Below, piece by piece: positions 1-12,500 of a stretch of DNA of 64,000 nt. A program made the position numbers and the translations under genes. Origin of the DNA: Oreocharis arfaki (lineage: Eukaryota > Chordata > Aves > Passeriformes > Paramythiidae). Numbering within the stretch: the first letter of the stretch is position 1; every line of letters begins with the position of its first letter. The notes under the pieces were generated by a model. The model searched no databases and had not been told where the DNA came from. It was given only the letters and a program-made list of their open reading frames with translations. The stretch is from positions 682,001 through 746,000 of the forward strand of contig VZRR01010833.1 of NCBI GenBank assembly GCA_013398015.1, in the 5' to 3' direction.

Positions 1-2899
1 ATTACGTGCACCACTTAGGAGAATTTAATCTGTATTGTTTCTTTCATTAAGGGGAAGCTGCCACTAAAACAAGCCTTTTTTTTCTGAATAGTTGTCTTTT
101 TTGACTTTCATTGTCCCATAATTAACCAGTGTATGTGCTGTTCACACAAGAGCACCAATTCACTGCGATCAGCTCCAAGCAAAGTTCAAGTGAGGGCTAA
201 TGATATCTTAAACTTTTACGGAGGAAAGATATGGCAAAGTTAGTGGCTGTGATCCTGTGATACAATCAGATTGAAGTGAACTTAACCAAAATGCCCTCAG
301 AGATGGAGCTTCAACAACATTACATGCTGCTACGAGAGAAAGGACAACCTTAGGTCACTTATTTCTACCTGGGTGATTTGGAAAATGGCCTCTAACGTAC
401 AATGCTAGGATGTGGGATTTCTTTGCTTATAAAATGTTTGTTTTGACATTGCAATTTCTTATTAGAAAAGTATCTCTCTGCTTTGAATGAAATATAAAAT
501 GGAAATGAAACCCCAAAACAGTAGGAGTTTGGTAACACAAGGGCAGGATGAACAGTTTGAAGAGTTCTAAATTCTGGGTAAGCACCTAGAGCTGTATTAT
601 AATGCAACAGCTTTCTTGAAGCATGTATCTCTGTAATGATGATTTTTTATAAGGTGAGTAGTTGGCTGTGTTTAGATAGCATTTTACACCTAAAGTCAAA
701 AAACTGATTTAAAAAAACAGGTCAATCTACGAAGATGGGACTTGCAGTAAACCTTACTGAGATTCCTGTAAAGATGCAATAAACTCTCCAAATAAACCAC
801 AATGCAGAATGGTGACTTTCAATGACTTTTAAATCACAACCACAGGAAAAATATCCCTATAATCTTCTACAGAATATACAGATCAGGGGAGGTAAGCACT
901 ACTTTTGGATTTCCAACTTAGATCATATCTGGCGTGACTTTTTGGATTAGTCAAGTACCCACACGTCCAACTTCATCAGCTCACAGACTGCTGCAGACAC
1001 TCCACACATTAGAAAGCAGGGAAGGGTTGGTTTTTCATGAGAAACCTAAAAAATTCTTTGTCAGTTTTGAAAATACTCCAGCTAATCTCACCTAATAATC
1101 CAGTGATAGATTTACAAGACGAATGAAATATTTCATGACATTCATTTCCATGTATTAAGTGATATTAAGATGATCACTAGAGAGAGGGAGACAGTTAACA
1201 GAACTGCAGTCTATATATAGACATTGGTTCTTCCATTTCATCAGAGAATATATTAAATGTCACATTCTGTTGCACAGCCAATTAGAGAGGTAAGCACGAC
1301 AAAAAAGAGTTTTCCTGCTGGTTTTGTTACCAGCACAGCATGGTATCAAAAAAAGAGACAAGGCTACTCAGCCAGGAACAGACTGCAGCAGTGCTGAAAT
1401 ATTTTAGCCTTGAACTAAGATGAAATGCAAATACAAAGCAGTTCATTTTAAAACATGTATAACATTAACTGAAATCCTGAAGAGTTAATAATTTGATCTC
1501 TTATTTAAGTAAAAGACATCTGCAAGATGTCTAAAGAAGGAAACAAACTATGGATTTTGCCTGCCAGAATGATATGCTAAAGTGAAGTATAAAAGCGAAG
1601 TGAGAAAACTGAATAATGCTGAACCAAGTATTTGAAAAATACATATAAAATTTAAAAACCAAAACTATTCTGAAAAACATTAAAAGATAATGTGTAAACA
1701 AGTCTTCTTTGGCCCTCAACCTTTTCAAATGACGTAAAAACTATTTTAACCTATTGCTCTGTGTAGGCACTGGAATTATCACTTATTTTATCCATTCTGT
1801 TTTAAGGATACTTTAATTAATTAAGCTGTATATAATTCTACTTAGTAAACATAATCATCATTTATCAAGAGGAAACTAATATTTTCTTCATCTAGAAGGT
1901 AAAGAAAGCCAAGTGTCTCAAAAATAGAAAGTTTAAAACACTGGGAAAAAAGGAAATATGCAAAAACAAGCAGAACGAATCCCATGAGACATCAGCATAT
2001 TTTCTTATAAAATGTCTCAGAACAGAGTCTCAAAAAAATGTATACAATTTTTCTCCCTCTATTTCTAGTTTAAGCAATGAGAAAGAATGTCAATATCTTC
2101 CTTAAAATAAATCAGATTTTTTTTTTTTTATGAGGAGGAAGATGATGAGAAAAAAGAAGAGAATCTTATAATAGGAAGTTCTAAACTCAGTTTAGAACCG
2201 AACTGAATGGAAATTTAGCACTGAAATGTTTTGCACTGGCAGGGCAAATCTTTTATATTGAACAATGCTAAATCTAGAAGGCAGGTAATTACTTCAGAGC
2301 TGTATAAAACAAAATTACTTTTATTGCTACTGAGTACCTAAAATTTAGCCTTTTTTCTCCTAAAACATGTATTTCCATATTTTTCTGTGTTTTCAAAGGT
2401 AAGTGATGCAGTGATGCAGTTCTGCTGACAAAACAATTGCATTAATGAGCTGTTCTTTTCTTTAAGACAACTGAGGAGCCTTTGATAAACCAAGAGGAGC
2501 AGCATGTAAGGCTCCCAGAAAATTATTAGAGAAGTAACATAAGAAAAGGTATGAATCAGGGCCGTCTTCCTGGCAGTCTGGAGCTTACTCTGCAATTCCT
2601 TCCTCCTCATGAGGTTTATATTCCAACCATTGGCTTGCATACTCTAACAGCACAAGCAATAGAAAGAGACATCTGCTTCAAATACCTGAGAAAATAGTAA
2701 ATACTTTTTCTTTTCTCCTCAATTAGTTATCTAAACATTTCATCCAATTATTGTGCTTATGGGATAAACTAGCTGAAGTGACAGCTACATGTATTGTAAT
2801 ATTGCAACCTATCATCTCTCCTGTGTTCCTTGTTGAAAGAATTTAATACAGAATAAAGATCATGAGGCTTTCAGCCTGAAAAATCAGTGTTTCTCATAC
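1..2899 (-). other. DMD: DMD intron 51, 5' part only
   Basis: This is the start of the intron that follows exon 51, in AT-rich unique-looking sequence. No exon 52 sequence is present. I see no CR1 or LTR. A 21-bp near-perfect palindrome lies at 2178-2198. Short open frames, including the 100-codon frame at 2338-2640 on the minus strand, have no recognisable family and are not called as genes. Confidence 0.9.
2178..2198. repeat. 21-bp palindrome with single-base centre
   Basis: GTTCTAAACT, C, AGTTTAGAAC: the two 10-bp arms are exact reverse complements. Confidence 0.85.
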
Positions 2900-3135
2900 C
2901 TTTTGTTTGATGATCATGTCGTTGATGTCATCAAGATCACCTACTTTCACTCTCTGAGATTTTATCTCTCGATCCAGTCGAGAAAGCCAGTCTGTGAGTT
3001 CTGCCCATGCCTTATTGAAGTCAGCCAAGGCTGGAACCTCCAAAAGCACAGAAGATGGCATTTCTGGTTTGAAGGTGGTGGTTTCCTTGGTTACCCTGGT
3101 TTGTGTATCCACAGCAACAGTTTCACCAGGAGTTA
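2900..3135 (-). CDS. DMD: Dystrophin exon 51, hinge 3 and start of R20; carries the Dp140 start codon position
   Basis: This exon is 236 bp: two bases finishing the split codon, then 78 codons, ending in IIKQK at a codon boundary. Human exon 51 is 233 bp as I recall it, so there is one extra codon. The extra residue is in the hinge-3 stretch, which here reads TPGETVAVDTQTRVTKET. After that comes strongly conserved R20 sequence: EMPSSVLLEVPALADFNKAW, then ELTDWLSRLDREIKSQRV. The acceptor is a T-rich tract ending TTTCAG at 3136 and the donor GTATGA begins at 2899. The methionine of EMPSS (ATG at 3061-3059, read on the minus strand) matches the reported start of the human Dp140 isoform, with G at -3. 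The plus-strand frame at 2903-3139 is an antisense shadow. Confidence 0.97.
3059..3061 (-). promoter_or_regulatory. DMD: Conserved Dp140-type internal initiation codon in exon 51
   Basis: In mammals the brain and kidney isoform Dp140 is transcribed from a promoter in intron 44 and is reported to start translation at an ATG in exon 51. The equivalent ATG is present here, in frame, in the context CCAGAA-ATG-CCA, with a purine at -3 but no G at +4. The promoter and first exon of Dp140 lie outside the window, so use of this start is inferred from homology. Confidence 0.55.
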
Positions 3136-6100
3136 CTGAAAGAAAAAAAAAAACAAAATTACTGAATAAATGAACTATGATAAATGTTTACTTCAGTATT
3201 TCAGAATTTATGCTGTAGAAAGGATAACACAGAAATAAGCCTATTTATTGATATTATCTCTACTGAAAGTATGAAAATCAAAACAAAAAGAAAATACTAA
3301 TTCATTTTTTTCCCACAGTATTTGTATTATAATATCTGCTTAACATCCAGCATTCTCAGCATATTCAAATTCCATCCTTAGAAGACCAGCTGGACCTAGT
3401 AACACTAGCAAAGTTCACAGTGTAATAAGAACCCCTCGCTAAAGGTCGCTGAAGCATGAGTAATTTTCCAAAAATCTGGTAGTGTCATCAGATCTGTCTA
3501 GACCAGAAGATAGATTGAAAAAAGTTGGTTGGACTATCCAATATATCACAGCATGACCACGTATTTAGAAACTAAGTTTCCTCCACTGTGTCCAGGTCAC
3601 TCTGTAGCTGTGAAATTGTCTGACCAACAATCTTCTCACTTACTGTTATCACCAAATGCTTCCCATAGGCTCTGCGGCCTATATGGAAACTTACACAACA
3701 AGAAATTCAGCCTTGACTAGTCGGTTACCTTTCCAACTCATAACTTGAAGATATTATGTGCTATTATTTGGATATTTTGGATTTTCCCCCCTTTTTTAAT
3801 AGAAAACAGACACACCTTCTTAGTGTCTTTTCCTGATCTGTTAGCTATGGGATTTAAATAATCTGTAAATTATTCGTTACTTGGAATGGGGAAGTACCCA
3901 ACACTGAAGCACAGTTTCTGTCTCTGGAGCAAACATGATGAGAGGTGCCACAGACAGATAACATTGGACAGAGAAGTATGAACAGGAAATCATTCAGAAG
4001 TTCAAGACTGATCTTTTCGTCTTGATTTTTGCTATTTACAAAGAGATGGCTATGAACTGCTGGGCTATTCTTGCCTTTCAGTTAATCATGCAAAAGCAAT
4101 TCCTCATGCACAATATTATTGTGGGTGAGGCTACACTAAATTGTATTTTGGTTTCTTTTTTCTCATTTTTTAAAAAGACCAACCAAAGAAGAAAAATACT
4201 GAAACAGACTAAACAGAAGAACGCATGGTATTGCTTCACTGAGGTTCTACGCCACTAGAAAAGAGACTAAATAACTACACTTCAGAATCTCTATCTGAAT
4301 CAACTGTTGAAACAGCAATAACTAAACCAGAAAGGCTGAAATAAAAGCTCTGTGAAGCGTGTTCTACAATTTCTAGCATAGAACCACCAAATACTAATTT
4401 CTAAAGGACCTAGATGGGTTTTTTTTCATTTTTCCCAGTCTTCTTACAGAGTAGAGAAAATCGGCTTCCTGCACTATTCCTGTGAGGTAGCATGTCTTCA
4501 ACAAAAACAAACCGAAACACCAAAACAGTGTAGCCCCATGTACAGTAACTTTTTTGTTTCATCTTTTTTTTCTTGCTATTACTTCTGAGAGTCTAATGGT
4601 TTTCCACTGGCATTCACGCCATTACAGCAAAGTCTGTTTGAAATCTGAAAACCCAGGTAGCAGGTCAGGGTTCAGCAATTTGTCCATAAAGCCAAGGCCT
4701 CATATTTCCTCTGTGACTTCAGAGATTCTTAGACAACAGGAAAACAGTTGCTTAGCTTGGCATTCGTATATGTTAAACAGAAATTGTCTTTTCTCAGAGG
4801 AAATTTCTCTCCTCACCAGTATTCAGGTAAATTGAAGAACTAGTTTCTAAACTGGGACATCCATTAGTAGACTTAGGGTGTCTAAGAAGACTGCCTGGCA
4901 TCTCTTTACTTCTCACGTATTTTGGCCTGAGTGCACAATCACAAGTTCATTAATTAATAACTATTTATTTAATTTTCCTCTAGTGGCAGCTATTTCGGAA
5001 CAGGGTGTTTCTAATCTTCTAATGTTTATGGGTTTACTGAACCAGATTTTGGCTTATGGGGTTGTTTTTTTATCCATTGGGCTGTTTTTTGTGGGGTTTT
5101 TTGATTATTTTTGGGTCTTTCTTCTTGACGTAGTTCTTTTTCATCTTTTTCAATATTCTAAAATATTAGAAAAAGATTGTAAGGTACTAGTGGAAGTGCA
5201 ACAGTCTAGTACAATATCTTCTCTAAAAACTTCAAGATCTACCACTATCTACCATCATCTTCTAAGGATGGTAATAATCTGTTCCACTTTGATTAACCAT
5301 TAGAATATTTGAATTATCAAATTATTTATAAAAATTACCTTTAGAAAGCTTTTGCACAGTGTTTCACTTCTGACACTTAGAATTTACCTATCCCTCGCTT
5401 CTTTGTTTATGCTTGCATAGACACGACACAGTTCATTTAACAGAAGTGTATAAATGAGTGACTAAAATTAATAGATAAGTATAAATCAACAATAACTACA
5501 CAATATGTAGTGACAGATCTTGTTCTGAAAGAAATTATCCAGAACTGCACTGAGAGGTTCTGTGACTCAAAGGGGACACTTTGTTGCTTTTGGTTTTGAT
5601 GGGGTCTTTTTACTATTAGTTTGTTTTTGTTTTTTGCTTTTTTTTTTCTCTGGAAAATTCATTTACAAATGCAGAACTGGAACCAAATTCTTTTTTTTTC
5701 AAATATCTGAGCAATAAATTCTATCCTACTAAAACACGTCATAAAAACAATTAAGGACTTCATCCTTCAAATTATTTAAAGGTTATAATGGTTTACATCT
5801 GTGATATGTAAAAACACAAAACCAAAAGGACAATTAGAATTTAAGACATTAAACCATTCAAATATCATTTTTTTAAGTGATTTCTCTGTAGCACTTTCTA
5901 CTCTTTATCAAAGAAGGAAACAACACAGAACAATAATATGAGAAAACTAAAATGCAGAATAATAGGTGTGGTTTTCAACTTGTTCTTGAACTTTGAAATG
6001 CACTGGATGAAATCAAGTGTACACAGGTAATTTTGCATCTTGAAAATAATCAGTAACGTTAAACTTGAAGAATGAAAATAATTGGAATGTATAATGAAAT

Positions 6101-8679
6101 TGAAGTTCAAATATTGAATGCAAATGCAGGTAAAACAGAACGAAGCCAATTGCAAGGAAAGAATTTCCTTCCCTTCTTTCATTCTGCTTATTTCAGTGTT
6201 GTGTTTCAAGAGAGGGTCAAACTGACAAGTGAAAACAAATAAAACTCCTTATTTAGGTACTGAACAGGAACAGAACAGACAGGAAGAATATCAACACTTT
6301 CAACAGCTTCAAAGCCCTTCAAACACCCTCTTTCAAGCTGCAGTCTTTAAGCAGAACTGCCTCAGTCCACAGGATTGTTCCTAAACCATCCTTCTGAATG
6401 CTTTTAGTGGCGCTTAAGTTGCAATTATGTAAGATAACTGCATCTACTAGGTCAACGTTTTTTGACAAAGAAGAAATAGCATAGTTACTGGATGTGGATT
6501 TTAATTCAATTTACATGTGTAGCCTGGGATTTTAGTTCCATTATTAACAGCACAAAGTCAGGGAGATGCCAGCCTTAAATCCTTCATGCAATGAATATTA
6601 GTAATATACACCCACTAAACTTCCTGTTTTAGTCAAAGAAACTCAGCTGCATTTTACTCTGAGCAAGCAGATGAAGGATACTTGTACCTTGTGGCATACA
6701 CTCAGATGACATTACTCAGTGAATTTGTTATTTTAACACAGGCAACACTGACTTCTTTAGTGGCAGAACAAATGAGTATTCCCTCTGTGGGCAAACCAGC
6801 AGTTTGCTGGCAGGGACATTGCACACCAGGAACGTTCGGCTTCTTTCATGGGAAGTCTCAGTGTTATTTTACCAGCACTTTATCCTTGTGAACTTGACTT
6901 GGAACAACTAAACTCCACACTACCACACAAGTGAAGTTCTGTCAGCTACTAAAATGCATTTTTCCTTTTTTTTTTTTTTTTTCCCTTATGCTGAGGCTTT
7001 GCAACTGGTTTTCTACAGGGTTAGACCATCCACGATCATATTCTTAAACTCCAAGCAGATTTCTTGGAGAGAGATCAGTTCTGAGACTGATTTATCTAGA
7101 CTTGTTCCAGTGATAAAGGAATAGTCTCATCTCTGTCTGTCCTTCAATGTTAAGGAAATAAAGTTATGAGTACATTAAATTCTCCCATTCAGTACAGCCC
7201 TTCCCTGCAAGGTGCCCACTGCCAGTAGCACTTTTTGCAGAGGGGCTACAGCTACCTGACAGGTGTTCCAGGTCATAAAGGAGTTCTGAAAGGAAAATAA
7301 TAGTGGCCAACAGAGCTCTGATTCAATACTATGAATAATAGAAATTTACTACCTCAAAAAAAGCCCACCAACTTTGAAGTCTGAAGGCAAGGAATTTTTT
7401 TTTCTAGCGATATGAACTTAGAATAAAGTCTTTATGTTGATCAAAAATTATTGCCAACAAAATTCCACCCACAGCTCTAAACGTGGAAAATATGCATCCT
7501 TAGAGCATTGTATCTCAAAGCCAACATTTTCTTAACATTTTAGTCAGATTTTAAAGACAAAAAACCTGTTTCAGAGTGAGTCTTTTCTATTTTAATACAA
7601 CACCAATGTTTGATTTTCTTAGCCTTGAATATTCAGTAAAAAAAACAATTCCTACAAAAAGAAGACTTGGTAACTGTATAAGGTATGTTTCATACCTAGT
7701 AACTTTTATAGACTATAAATGGGTAAAAGTTTTATATTTAATTTCATGAACACTTAGGGAACATTCACATTATATGTAACTGTCATCAGTTTAAAATACA
7801 AGTGCCTAGACTACCTTTTAATTCCAGAAGTTCTTTATGACTTCTAACAAGTCATTATGGATTATATACAATTTTAATCATTTCAAGTAAAAGAAAAGAA
7901 GCTGATAGTTTATGGGATTATTAATTAAAGTTTAGATCTAAAATAGTCTGTACAGTGGGCTGGAGGGACTGAAACTAAAGAACCCTTAGAAGTTCAAAAG
8001 AAAGTAGAAAGCCAAGGGTAAAATGCTTAGGAGAAAAGAAAAATATTTACAAGTGATTGTGTACTGGTATATTTGAAAAATAACTACAGAAGTTATGGTT
8101 TCTAAAATGTTACTGTTACTATTGCTAGATTAATAAACAGCATCAGAACTTTAAATTTAGTAGGAAGGTAAGTGTCAGCTTTCTCAGACTTTTCTTTCTT
8201 TGTCACAGGATAGATCTAGCAGAATTTTCTTACTATCCCCCTTTTTATATGTAGGAGTGTGATTAAGCCATTTATTGTACAATGCATTTTTCCAAGTTCC
8301 TCCAAACACAACAGCAAGATGTTTCGATATTTATTTCACTCAATGTAAAGAACAACTCTTCAATCACAAACAATGATTTGCAACAGGAATAAGAACATAC
8401 AAAATAGGTAGAGTCTACTAAACACTAAGAATTTCAGTGATATAAACCACATAAGTAGTCTTGTGTGCATCATAATGTAAATAAACATTAGGGTGAATTT
8501 AAATTAGTGCCACAGAGCAAAAAGTTCAGATTATGACCTGTTGCTGCAAGGAGCTTCTGCAAATATTTTCTATGTATGCAAGATACCTAGAAGTGGAATG
8601 CTAACAGTTCCTTTGATCATAAGAAGTACTTCAAGGTTATTTCCATGGACAGAAGTCAGAGTTTTTAAAAAACTGCCCT

Positions 8680-9521
8680 TTTTAAAAGAGAATCAGGTTG
8701 GAGAATACTTCAGCAAACAAGACACACATAAAAAAGTCCATGGGCTCCGATGGGATGCACCTGTGAGTGCTGAGGGAGCTGGCAGCAATCATTGTGAGGA
8801 CTCCTTTTACAAACTTTGATGGATCACTGCAAATGGAAGAAGCATCTGAAGACTGGAGGAAAACAAATGTCACTTCTATCTTCAAGAAGGATAATATGGA
8901 GGACTCGGGGAATGACAGCTTCACCTCAAACCCTGGGAAAGGGATGGAGCTATTGGCATCACGGGCTGCATTAAGAGGACCACTGCCAACAGTTGGACAG
9001 AGCTGATCCTTCCCCTCTGGTCAGCACCTGGAATATTGTACCCAGTTCTCAGATCTCTAGCACCAGACAGCTATAGAGCTATTGAAGAGAGACCACTAAA
9101 TGGCCACAATGATGATTACGGGACTGAAACCTCTCTTGCATGAGGAAAGCCTGAGAGAGAAGGAACTGTTCAGCCTAGAAAAGAGAAGACTCAGAGGGGG
9201 GGACCTCATGAACACGTATAGATATCTGAAGGGAGGGTGCAAAGAAGGTGGATCCAGGCTCTTTCCAGCAGTGCTCTGTGACAAGAAAATGGGCACAACT
9301 GAAACACAGGAGGTTACCCCTGAATATCAGGAAACATTCTTTGAAGGAGTCCTGCAATGGGAGGAACCAGAGAATTTGCAGAATCTCCACTCTTGGAAAT
9401 ACTCAAAAGCCACAGGAACAGGATCCTGGGCAGCATCCCCGAGGTTATCCAACCTGAGTAGGGGGCTGGACCAGATTACCTCCAGAGGTCCGTGCCAACC
9501 TCAGTCTTTCCGTGGTCCTGT
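8680..9521 (+). mobile_element. CR1 LINE fragment, reverse-transcriptase start joined to 3' end (internal deletion)
   Basis: On the plus strand, 8685-8965 reads as decayed CR1 ORF2 in two frames. ENQVGEYFSKQDTHK is followed by DGMHL, VLRELA and DWRKTNVTSIFKKD, where intact avian CR1 copies have a DWKRANVTPIFKKG-like motif just before the reverse-transcriptase core. From about 8970 the sequence changes to the CR1 3' region (EESLREKELFSLEKRRLRGG, then the 3' tail CTGGACCAGATTACCTCCAG). The reverse-transcriptase core with its FADD box is missing. The copy is antisense to DMD. The 196-codon frame at 9100-9690 is a by-product of this element. Confidence 0.88.
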
Positions 9522-12500
9522 ACAACCATGTTCTCAAACACTCTCTAAAAACCAAATTGGAAATAGTGTAATGACAGAGAATGCTATGGGAAGGAAGCAG
9601 CTAAGACTGAAGATAATACATGGGAATAATACTGGCACAGTGTACATAAGCAATTCAATTGACTGCTCTACATGTGGTGGAAAAAACTAAATCTGCAGCA
9701 TTTGATCCTAATTAGACTATGACTCGACCAGGGACAAGTAATACAAAACCACCTGAAGATTGTAATATATATCTGTAAACAGAGGTAGCATTAATCTGCT
9801 TGGACCTATTGTTCCATCCAAACCTTTCTAAAAAATAAACTGCTCTAGAGTTCAGTCTCCTTTTAGTAATACAGCATTGTCATGGCATTCTCCAAAAACC
9901 TTTCCTTAGGCAAAGTTCAGCATGATTGATGGGGCCACTAAAAATTGAAAAGCAAAACGCTATGGTATGAATGGATCACTTTTAGTGAGTGTGAGAATTA
10001 AGCAGACAGAAACTAAAGAAAGGTAGCCCAAGAACTTTTCACATACTTTTTTTTTAAAAAGCAGTATAATTTATACCACTACACAAGGCATTTATTTTTT
10101 TCCAAAGGATAAGTGTCTTTTTCTGTGAGCAGTGGTTATGAAAGAGTTTCATGAAAATGAATGTTTTGTACTACAGCAGTTGTGGTGCTGTAAAATCAAA
10201 TTCTGTCACATACTTGCCTTATAAAAAACGCTGTGACTACATCTGTCACAAATGATGCAAGCACCTCTCACTATTCCTTTTGTCAGTAAAAGTAACAAGT
10301 TCCTAGATTTAGTATGCAGCTTTCAATTGGATGACAATCTATATGACAACAATTTACATTTCCAGTGTACTGCTGTTGGCTTGTAACTGAATTTTGGCAG
10401 CTAATTCTTTGATATAAGAAAAAAACAACATACTGCCAGTAGCTCCAACTCTTACAATCTCATAAAAATCACCTCTTCTAATTTTTGTAAGATCTCTATA
10501 TTGATTTAAAAGGCATAAATTGCTATCTTAACCAACGGGAACTCTGAAAAAAGGGGTGTAAAAATCGTACAAAGATACAAAATAACAAGGAACCAGATGA
10601 ATTCTAGGTACTTCGTAGTTAAAAAAGCCCTAAATATCATAACGAGTTAGAAGAAGCTGTGAAATAATCAGAGCTCAGTTATTAGCTAATTTAACAGCAT
10701 TACAGAATTCATGCAAAAATGTCCAAGTCTACCCTTATTCTTCAAGTGAAAACTTTTGCAGGATTAAAACCAGCTGCTCAAAGGCAACGTCATCACTGTT
10801 ACTTCGTGTTAACAAAGGCATTCCTGAAATCACTACTAGCACCTTCTGTTCTTTCATCATAAATGTTAAAATACCTTGCTTGGTACAACTTTGTGAAACA
10901 CTTGTCAGGTTTTCTCCTCTAATGCTTACTTTTCAGGTCAAACTAATGTCTATTTTAGTTTCACCCTGTGAGGAATTGCCTTTGGGAACTTAAGTGTGGT
11001 CTGACCACCAATCTACTGCTAAGGAAAACATCAGTAATGCAAATCTCTTCCTCCCCATCTCCACCACTACATGTCCTCTGCTACTCCACACTGGTACAAA
11101 GACAGGAGTCTGATATTTCAGTGACAAATTTCATATAAACCATTTTTTGCTCATTTTGGCCTTCTACAGTTTCTTTCTGTCATTGTCTCATGCCCCCTTT
11201 CCAAGAAACCTCGGAAGCAATTATGAGTTTTGTTCCTCATTCCCTGCAGCCTCCACTCTGCTCACACTCTTTGGCTGGCTGTTTCTCTGTAGGGCAGAGC
11301 TAACTCTGTGGCAGCCCCATGCACAACAGAAATACTAGGAAGGATGTCAAAGACTCAGGTAGGGCATGACCAGGATGTCCCTGGGCACTGCTCCCTTCAC
11401 AAGAAACAGCTTGCTCACTTTGCTCTTTTAAAGAGACGAGTCAACAGACAGGTCAAGAGGACTATGAGCAGAATGCCGTATCACTTTCTACTATTCCAGC
11501 AAATTAAAGAGATTTTCACGCAATGCAGTTGTCAATAGGCCTAATTACTATACAAAAAGAAGCAGAATAGAGAGATTACTGCTATTTGCAGGCTGATGCT
11601 ATCTGGATAGTCAAATATCACAGTAATTTGGGTTATTGTAACAAAAAGAAGGGAAAGAGAGAGAGCAGGTTTAAGACACTGTTAATAAAAACAAAGTGAT
11701 TTAAAGATGGAAAGCTAGAAACTTAGGCAGAAAAACTGAAAAAGGGCATAAACTATGATTTTATTATGGATACTCTTTTGCTAGGAACTCTAATCCCTTT
11801 TTCTATATCTTCCAGAATAAACTAATCTAAATTCTTGATTCTATCTGTGTTTTAAAAATGATAGTTGCTACATTTTTTGAAAATTGCCAATACTGGATTC
11901 TGTTACCAAGATTATGGGAACCATATAAAAAAGTCCAACCATAACTGTAACTTAGTTCTGTGCTCTCATCTGATATAGCCTGAAGAATTCTACAGTATGC
12001 TATCACTTACATTTCATGGTATTTAATCAAAATAAATCTGGCATATCTTGCTGCTACTAACTATTGATCAAGACACTAAATGAAAGAAAACAAGCTGCAA
12101 AGCTTGCTCCTCAGAAGAAAATACCAGATCATATTTTAAAAATGGAATAGGTGAATGTGGTTCTTTGAAAGACTAATGAGATCATTAATCTTATTTACAT
12201 CATAAATCTTGACAGCTGTGCTTCAACAACTTGTTACAGAACAGAAAAAGTAGACCTTGGTTCCATATTCTTTAATAACAGCAAAGCAGCCAACTCCTGT
12301 TTTGACTTTCTGATTTATGTTTCATCATAGGTATGAGTACAATAAAAATTCTTTGTAATCCAGAGTGAGTTATATTTAATCAGCTGAGCCCTGAAAAAAA
12401 CAAGCTCACATTCCTTTTGTAAACTGCACGGTCACACCTGTTTATTACCGATCTTTCCAAGAGGAACCTATTCCAAGATCCCTGAAATAGGATGTTAAAT

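Noticed and set aside
1..2899. Possible exon 52
   Set aside because: I looked for sequence resembling human TMQDLEQRRPQLEELI and found none; intron 51 continues out of the window.
4878..5303. 141-codon open frame rich in F, L and V
   Set aside because: It comes from T-rich low-complexity sequence and resembles no known protein.
9100..9690. 196-codon open frame, the longest in the window
   Set aside because: Its first two thirds read through the 3' region of a CR1 element, which is not coding in intact copies.
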